Below, in pieces: positions 7,311 through 12,130 of a stretch of DNA of 12,130 bases (position 1 is its first letter; every line of letters begins with the position of its first letter). Source of the DNA: Porphyromonadaceae bacterium UBA7087 (lineage in GTDB: Bacteria; Bacteroidota; Bacteroidia; Bacteroidales; Muribaculaceae); NCBI GenBank assembly GCA_002493515.1, contig DKYZ01000119.1, forward strand, positions 1 to 12,130. Direction: 5' to 3'. The notes beneath the pieces were generated by a model. It was not told where the DNA came from and ran no database searches. It saw only the letters and a list, made by a program, of their open reading frames with translations. Made by a program: the position numbers and the translations under genes.

Positions 7311-9473
7311 ATGAACAAACTGACTGTTTCCATGAGCGCACTGCTTCTGCCGATGGCATTTGCCGGATGCCAGAAAGGCGCCGAGACATCTGAATCGAAG
7401 ATCATCGAGAAGCCGGAAGTGACTGTCACCGACGGCATGATGACTCCTGAGGTGCTTGAGGCTTTCGGGCGCATCGGCGAGGCCACACCCTCTCCCGACG
7501 GCACTAAGATTATCTTCACCCTTGCATACGAAAGTATCGAGGAGAACAAGTCGAACGCCGAAATCTACATCATGAACGCCGACGGATCCGACATGACTCG
7601 CCTCACGAAGACCGCATCCTCCGAAGGCAATATTTGCTGGATAGAGAAGGGCGAGCGTATCGCTTTCCTCGGAAAGGACGACGAGACCGGTGTGCCCCAG
7701 ATATTCTCGATCAAGCCTGACGGTTCCGACCGCAAACGCCTCTCGAAGGTTGAGAACGGAGTGGAATGTTTCTCCGTTTCCCCCGATGGCTCGAAGGTGG
7801 TGTACGGTGCTCCGATTAAGGACTATGAGTCTACGGTGAAAGTCGCCACAAATGATTCCACCGTTTTCGCCGGTCTGCCGAAGACAACAGGCCGTCTTGT
7901 GGACGATCTCATGTATAAACACTGGGACCAGTGGGTTACAGAGATTCCGCATCCCTTCATAGCCGATTTCAGCGCTACAGGCGAGATCGCCAATTCGAAG
8001 GATATTATGGAGGGGGAGCCGTATGAGTGCCCGATGCGACCTTTCGGCGGTGCCGAATCGTTTGCATGGACTCCTGACGGAAAGAAGCTCGTCTATGTCT
8101 CCAGAAAGCTCAAGGGACAGGACTATGCTTTCTCCACTGACTCCAATCTCTATCTTTATGACCTGGAGAGCGGAAAGACCGAGATCCTGACAGAGGGTAT
8201 CCTCGGATATGACACAGACCCCGTATTCTCGCCTGACGGAAAGACGCTCGCATGGCTTTCGATGGCCACTCCCAAGTTTGAGAGCGACAAGAAGCGTCTG
8301 ATGGTGATGGATATGGCCACAAGGGAAAAACGTGACCTCACCGAGAACTGGGACTACTGGCCCGAGCAGATAGCCTGGGCAAAAGACGGCGCCTCTATAT
8401 GGTTCACCGGTTATTATCAGGGTGTCGCTCCTGTCTTCAGGATGGATGTCAAGACATGCGCCATAGACACAGTGGCCATGGAGGTCTGCGACTACGCTTC
8501 CGTGAAGCCGGTAGCCGACAATGCAGCCATTGTCCTACGCCATTCGATGAGGAGCCCGAATGAGATCTGTCTCGTCCGCACAGACTCCAAGGAGGTCAAG
8601 GAGCTTACTTCTGTCAACAAGGAGCTTCTCTCGCAGCTCAAGCTTGGTGAGGTGAAGAAAGTGATGGTCCCCACCACCGATGGCAAGGAGATGACAACCT
8701 GGGTGATTCTTCCCCCCGATTTCGATCCCAATAAGAAATATCCGGCTATCCTTTACTGCCAGGGCGGCCCGCAGCAGGCTGTCAGCCAGTTCTGGAGCTA
8801 CCGCTGGAACTTCATGATCATGGCAGCCAATGGCTACATCGTGATCGCTCCCAACCGTCGGGGTCTTCCGGGATTCGGCACCGAATGGAATCTTCAGATT
8901 TCAAAAGACTATGGCGGTCAGAACATGAAGGATTATCTCGCAGCAGTTGACTATATGGCCAAGGAATCATATGTCGATGAGAAGCGCATCGGTGCTATCG
9001 GCGCAAGCTACGGCGGTTTCTCCGTTTACTGGCTTGCCGGACATCATGAGGGTCGTTTCGCCGCTCTCATAGCCCATGCCGGTATCTTCGATATCGAGTC
9101 GCAGTATCTTGAGACCGAGGAGATGTGGTTTGCCGACTTCGATATGGGTGGCGCTCCCTGGGAGAAGGATAATGCTGTCGCTCAGCGCACATTCGCCAAC
9201 TCGCCCCATAAGTTTGTCAACAACTGGACGGCTCCTATTCTCGTCACTGTCGGTGAGCTTGACTACCGCATCCTTGCCTCGCAGGGCATGATGGCTTTCA
9301 ACGCCGCCAAGATGCATGGCCTTGAGGCCGAGATGCTCGTCTTCCCTGATGAGAACCACTGGATACTCAAGCCCCAGAACGCGGTGCTTTGGCAGCGTGT
9401 CTTCTTCCGCTTCCTCGACAAGTATCTGAAGGCGCCGGCTGCACCGGCCGCCGCTCCCGCTCCCGCAAACTGA
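7311..9473 (+). CDS. S9-family (prolyl oligopeptidase/DPP5-like) serine peptidase, lipoprotein
   Basis: Serine peptidase of MEROPS family S9, most like bacterial dipeptidyl-peptidase 5 / acylaminoacyl-peptidase types that release dipeptides from peptide N-termini. The 720-residue chain starts with a lipoprotein signal peptide whose lipobox is FAGC, with Cys20 as the lipidation site, so the enzyme is probably anchored facing the periplasm. Residues about 45-440 form a TolB/WD40-like beta-propeller with repeated PDG motifs (SPDGTKI, SPDGSKV, TPDGKKL, SPDGKTL). The C-terminal alpha/beta-hydrolase domain carries the catalytic triad: Ser566 in GASYGG, Asp651 in GELDYR and His683 in DENHW. The protein ends in a 14-residue Ala/Pro-rich tail. 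Wobble positions are often C or G, more so than in neighbours by eye, which fits high expression. It has its own promoter and is followed by a probable terminator. The exact specificity (DPP4-, DPP5- or acylaminoacyl-type) is not settled by these motifs. Confidence 0.93.
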   Translation: MNKLTVSMSALLLPMAFAGCQKGAETSESKIIEKPEVTVTDGMMTPEVLEAFGRIGEATPSPDGTKIIFTLAYESIEENKSNAEIYIMNADGSDMTRLTKTASSEGNICWIEKGERIAFLGKDDETGVPQIFSIKPDGSDRKRLSKVENGVECFSVSPDGSKVVYGAPIKDYESTVKVATNDSTVFAGLPKTTGRLVDDLMYKHWDQWVTEIPHPFIADFSATGEIANSKDIMEGEPYECPMRPFGGAESFAWTPDGKKLVYVSRKLKGQDYAFSTDSNLYLYDLESGKTEILTEGILGYDTDPVFSPDGKTLAWLSMATPKFESDKKRLMVMDMATREKRDLTENWDYWPEQIAWAKDGASIWFTGYYQGVAPVFRMDVKTCAIDTVAMEVCDYASVKPVADNAAIVLRHSMRSPNEICLVRTDSKEVKELTSVNKELLSQLKLGEVKKVMVPTTDGKEMTTWVILPPDFDPNKKYPAILYCQGGPQQAVSQFWSYRWNFMIMAANGYIVIAPNRRGLPGFGTEWNLQISKDYGGQNMKDYLAAVDYMAKESYVDEKRIGAIGASYGGFSVYWLAGHHEGRFAALIAHAGIFDIESQYLETEEMWFADFDMGGAPWEKDNAVAQRTFANSPHKFVNNWTAPILVTVGELDYRILASQGMMAFNAAKMHGLEAEMLVFPDENHWILKPQNAVLWQRVFFRFLDKYLKAPAAPAAAPAPAN

Positions 9474-9498
9474 TATCGTTTGGTATCTTGCATATTAA

Positions 9499-9532
9499 TG
9501 GCGCCCGTCGTGTGGATTCACGGCGGGCGCCA
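9499..9532 (+). terminator. Strong GC-rich hairpin after the S9 peptidase gene
   Basis: A 14-bp inverted repeat (arms 9499-9512 and 9519-9532, core GGCGCCCG/CGGGCGCC, one G-T wobble) encloses a 6-nt loop TGGATT, 25 nt after the stop codon. It is not directly followed by a T tract. It may act together with the adjacent hairpin as a terminator, or protect the 3' end of the mRNA. Confidence 0.6.
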
Positions 9533-9536
9533 ATCC

Positions 9537-9558
9537 ATACCTACTTAAAGGTATTTTT
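9537..9558 (+). terminator. Intrinsic terminator-like hairpin with T tract
   Basis: ATACCT (9537-9542), loop ACTTAA, then AGGTAT (9549-9554), running directly into a T5 tract (9554-9558). The stem is short and A/T-rich, but the arrangement is that of an intrinsic terminator. It sits only 4 nt after the strong GC hairpin, so the two form a tandem end for the S9 peptidase transcript and insulate feoAB. Confidence 0.5.
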
Positions 9559-9595
9559 AATATTCATTCTCTTTTTTTCCCCTGATGTCGGTCCA

Positions 9596-9627
9596 TTTGC
9601 CGATTTTTAATGTTAATTTTGCGTTTG
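9596..9627 (+). promoter_or_regulatory. Probable promoter region of feoAB (two overlapping candidates)
   Basis: Two readings are possible. One is TTTG at 9596-9599, a 20-nt spacer and TGCGTTTG at 9620-9627, which has the right spacing and one mismatch in the -7 element. The other is an exact TAnnTTTG match, TAATTTTG at 9614-9621, but without a good -33 element at the right distance. Either puts the transcript start at about 9628-9634, downstream of the in-frame ATG at 9610. That makes the ATG at 9667 the real start. No convincing Fur-type box was seen. Confidence 0.45.
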
Positions 9628-9666
9628 AAAGCGGTAAATTCCTTAATCCCTCCTCAGATCATATAT

Positions 9667-12096
9667 ATGAGACTATCTGACTTGAAGCCCGGGGAGTCGG
9701 GCATTATAACCAAAATACTGGGACACGGCGCGTTCCGCAAACGTGTGATGGAGATGGGATTCGTAAAGGGACGAGAGGTGATGTCTATCCTCAACGCCCC
9801 CATGCAGGATCCTGTGAAATACAGTCTTATGGACTATGAGGTGTCACTGCGGCGTGCGGAGGCAAATCTCATCGAGATCGAGCCTCTCGACGAATGGCGC
9901 CGGCGGGAATCGGAGGAATCGGGCGTCAGGACGGGTGAAAAATCTCCCGAAGACAGGAGTCCGAGGCGTGACAGGATAATCAATGTTGCCTTGATCGGAA
10001 ATCCCAACTGTGGCAAGACCTCTCTATTCAATCTCGTTTCCGGAGCGCATGAGCGTGTCGGCAATTATGCCGGTGTGACGGTAGGCGCGAAGGAGGGATA
10101 CCTCAATTACAAGGGTTACCGTATCAACATAGTTGACCTCCCGGGCACGTATTCCCTCTCGGCTTATTCCCCGGAAGAACTGTATGTGATGCGTTATCTG
10201 CGTCAGGAAGTGCCGGATGTGATTCTAAACGTGGTGGTGGCATCCAACCTGGAGCGCAATCTTTATCTCACCACAGAACTCATCGACATGAACCGGAGCA
10301 TGGTTATCGCCCTCAATATGTTTGATGAGCTGGAGAAAAGCCATGCCACTCTTGATTACCGCCACCTCGGCAAGATGCTCGGAGTGCCCATCGTGCCTAC
10401 GGTGGCATCAACCGGATGGGGTATTGACAATCTTCTGGAAACCGTCATCCAGGTCTATGAGATGAGGAACCCCGACACAAGGCATATTCACGTCCAGATG
10501 CGTCCGGAGGTTGAGAAGGCTGTCGGTGTTTTGAAAGACGCCATTAAAAGCGACTCCTCGATCACTCCCAAGTTCGCTCCGAGATACCTGGCCATAAAGC
10601 TTCTCGAAGGCGATCCGGAGGCGGAGAAGATGATTGCCGACAATCCCCATTTTCCTGAATGGATAGAGATTCGCGACAGGGAGGCGGCGTCCATAGAGAA
10701 AGAAACAGGAGAGGATGTCGCTTCCTCGATTGCTTCTGAGAAATATGGCTTTATCCAGGGCGCTCTTGCCGAGACCCTGCAGGGCGACCTCCATCGCGTG
10801 GAGAAATCTACTAAAATTATCGATGCTTTCGTCACCAACAAGCTTTTCGGATTTCCCATATTCCTGCTTGTCATGTGGCTGATGTTCTGGGCCACTTTCC
10901 AGGTAGGCTCCTATCCTATGGAGTGGATAGAATCGCTCGTCAGCTGGATATCGGGGCTCATCGGCGCCAATATGCCCGACGGCCCGTTCAAGGATCTTCT
11001 GCTCGACGGCATAATAGGTGGTGTAGGCGGCGTGATTGTCTTTCTTCCCAACATCCTCATCCTGTATGCCTTCATATCATTTATGGAGGATTCGGGATAT
11101 ATGGCGAGAGTGGCCTTCATTATGGATAAGCTCATGCACAGGATGGGACTTCACGGAAAGTCGTTCATACCGCTTGTGATGGGCTTCGGCTGCAATGTCC
11201 CGGCCATAATGTCCACCAGGATCATAGAGAGCAATTCCAGTCGCTTGATAACGATTCTTATCAATCCTTTCGTAAGCTGCTCCGCCCGTATACCCATTTA
11301 CGTGTTGCTCGTAGGCGCGTTCTTTCCGGTGCATGGCGCATGGGTGTTCCTCGGCCTTTATCTTCTTGGAATATGTGTGGCGGTTCTGACTGCGAGGCTG
11401 TTGAGAAAATTCTGGTTCAAGAAAGACGAGACTCCCTTTGTGATGGAACTCCCCCCCTACCGTATGCCGACAGGACGTGCCATAGCGCGCAACATGTGGG
11501 CCAAGGCTGAGCAATATCTCAAGAAGATGGGTGGAATAATCCTGATTGCCTCCATAATAATATGGGCTCTCTCCTACTTCCCACGTTATGACGCGAGTCA
11601 GGTGCCTGACAGCTTCAGGACGGAGGCTATTGCCGAGATTGCCGTAGACGGCGACCACATGCCTACCGAGGAGATGGTCACCAATGAATATCAGCAGAGC
11701 CATTCGATCATGGGATACATAGGCCGTGCCTGCGAGCCTGTGATGGCGCCCATGGACTTCAACTGGAAGATATGTTCATCCCTTCTTGCCGGATGTGCGG
11801 CCAAGGAGGTCGTCGTGTCTACGCTCGGAGTGCTATATGTGGGTGATGACGATGCGGAGATTCTTTCAGAAAGATTGCAGAAGCCTTCCCCCGTGACCGG
11901 GCAGCCTCCCTTCTCCCCCGCAAAGGCGATGGCTTTCATGGTATTCGTGCTTCTCTATTTTCCGTGTATCGCTACCGTGACGGCCATTGTCAAGGAAACA
12001 GGCTCATGGAAATACGGCGCCTTCACCATAATCTACAATACCGTCGTGGCCTGGATTTTCTCATTCGTGGTCTACCGGATCGCACTTCTTTTCTGA
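9667..12096 (+). CDS. feoB: FeoA-FeoB fusion ferrous iron transporter
   Basis: Inner-membrane GTP-dependent Fe(II) importer with FeoA fused to FeoB, an arrangement known in Bacteroidales. From the ATG at 9667 it has 809 residues. Residues 1-71 are the SH3-like FeoA domain (MRLSDLKPGESGIITKILG... to LIEIE). A charged linker follows (about 72-104), then the G-protein domain: G1 GNPNCGKTS (111-119), G2 around GNYAGVTV, G3 DLPG (157-160) and G4 NMFD (217-220). The membrane part has segments near 395-417, 448-475, 525-578, 622-639 and 754-809. It includes the two conserved Gate motifs, GFGCNVPA with Cys509 and CAAKEVVVS with Cys710. An in-frame ATG at 9610 would add 19 residues but lies upstream of the predicted transcription start, so 9667 is preferred; it also gives the standard FeoA N-terminus. 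No feoC is visible. All key motifs are intact, so a functional transporter is expected. Confidence 0.96.
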   Translation: MRLSDLKPGESGIITKILGHGAFRKRVMEMGFVKGREVMSILNAPMQDPVKYSLMDYEVSLRRAEANLIEIEPLDEWRRRESEESGVRTGEKSPEDRSPRRDRIINVALIGNPNCGKTSLFNLVSGAHERVGNYAGVTVGAKEGYLNYKGYRINIVDLPGTYSLSAYSPEELYVMRYLRQEVPDVILNVVVASNLERNLYLTTELIDMNRSMVIALNMFDELEKSHATLDYRHLGKMLGVPIVPTVASTGWGIDNLLETVIQVYEMRNPDTRHIHVQMRPEVEKAVGVLKDAIKSDSSITPKFAPRYLAIKLLEGDPEAEKMIADNPHFPEWIEIRDREAASIEKETGEDVASSIASEKYGFIQGALAETLQGDLHRVEKSTKIIDAFVTNKLFGFPIFLLVMWLMFWATFQVGSYPMEWIESLVSWISGLIGANMPDGPFKDLLLDGIIGGVGGVIVFLPNILILYAFISFMEDSGYMARVAFIMDKLMHRMGLHGKSFIPLVMGFGCNVPAIMSTRIIESNSSRLITILINPFVSCSARIPIYVLLVGAFFPVHGAWVFLGLYLLGICVAVLTARLLRKFWFKKDETPFVMELPPYRMPTGRAIARNMWAKAEQYLKKMGGIILIASIIIWALSYFPRYDASQVPDSFRTEAIAEIAVDGDHMPTEEMVTNEYQQSHSIMGYIGRACEPVMAPMDFNWKICSSLLAGCAAKEVVVSTLGVLYVGDDDAEILSERLQKPSPVTGQPPFSPAKAMAFMVFVLLYFPCIATVTAIVKETGSWKYGAFTIIYNTVVAWIFSFVVYRIALLF

Positions 12097-12108
12097 ATCT
12101 CACAATAT

Positions 12109-12122
12109 TTGATATAAATCAA
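12109..12122. promoter_or_regulatory. FNR/CRP-family consensus-like palindrome
   Basis: TTGATATAAATCAA is a perfect match to the FNR half-site arrangement TTGAT-N4-ATCAA, located 12 nt after the feoAB stop codon. A Crp/Fnr-family regulator is the natural candidate to bind it, presumably to control the gene that begins beyond the window. It could also be a small 5-bp hairpin of no function; no T tract follows. Family specificity of the Bacteroidota regulators is not known from this sequence. Confidence 0.35.
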
Positions 12123-12130
12123 GGGGCTGA

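Noticed and set aside
9559..9625. Fur or DtxR-like operator upstream of feoAB
   Set aside because: The region is A/T-rich with partial matches such as TTAATGTTAA, but no sequence comes close to a recognised Fur or DtxR-type palindrome.
9610..9666. Upstream ATG for FeoAB
   Set aside because: It lies upstream of the predicted transcription start, and the extra 19 residues precede a complete FeoA domain that begins at 9667.
1..12130. Mobile elements, CRISPR arrays, tRNA/rRNA genes or a new multi-gene defence-like system
   Set aside because: No direct-repeat arrays, transposase motifs, tRNA-like cloverleaves or unknown gene clusters are seen; genes fill most of the window and nearly all belong to familiar families.

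Overview
The window carries six protein-coding loci. It looks like chromosomal housekeeping and accessory sequence from a member of Bacteroidota, order Bacteroidales. A gut Muribaculaceae-like lineage is my guess, not something I can prove. The reasons are: intergenic spacers contain TTTG / TAnnTTTG-type promoter elements rather than E. coli-type ones; starts are preceded by A/T-rich leaders without clear Shine-Dalgarno sites; FeoA and FeoB are fused in one chain; and a C69 dipeptidase and a lipoprotein S9 (DPP5-like) peptidase are present, as is common in peptide-using Bacteroidales. I see no tRNA, rRNA, CRISPR array, insertion sequence or phage gene.

Layout. (1) Positions 7-1610, minus strand: a secreted C69-family dipeptidase. 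Its last ~51 codons are in a different reading frame, so the gene is frameshifted near its 3' end at about 160-165. (2) A divergent spacer (1611-1727) holds the dipeptidase promoter. (3) Plus strand, 1728-7208: a compact cluster of uvrB (nucleotide excision repair), a YgiQ-type radical SAM protein of unknown function overlapping uvrB by 4 nt, and a MATE efflux transporter 22 nt further on. These are probably co-transcribed. (4) A 102-nt spacer with a good Bacteroidota promoter leads to an S9 prolyl-oligopeptidase-family lipoprotein (7311-9473). (5) A 193-nt spacer carries two consecutive hairpins (a probable terminator) and then a promoter for a FeoA-FeoB fusion ferrous iron transporter (9667-12096). 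(6) The last 34 nt contain a perfect FNR-type palindrome that probably belongs to the control region of whatever lies downstream.

How the genes relate. The two peptidases (C69 and S9) fit extracytoplasmic peptide breakdown and FeoAB fits Fe(II) uptake under anaerobic conditions. The uvrB-ygiQ-MATE cluster has no obvious single pathway. I do not see a new multi-gene system here. The observations most worth checking are the C-terminal frameshift of the dipeptidase with its ATGA overlap, the FNR-like site after feoAB, and the uvrB-ygiQ coupling.
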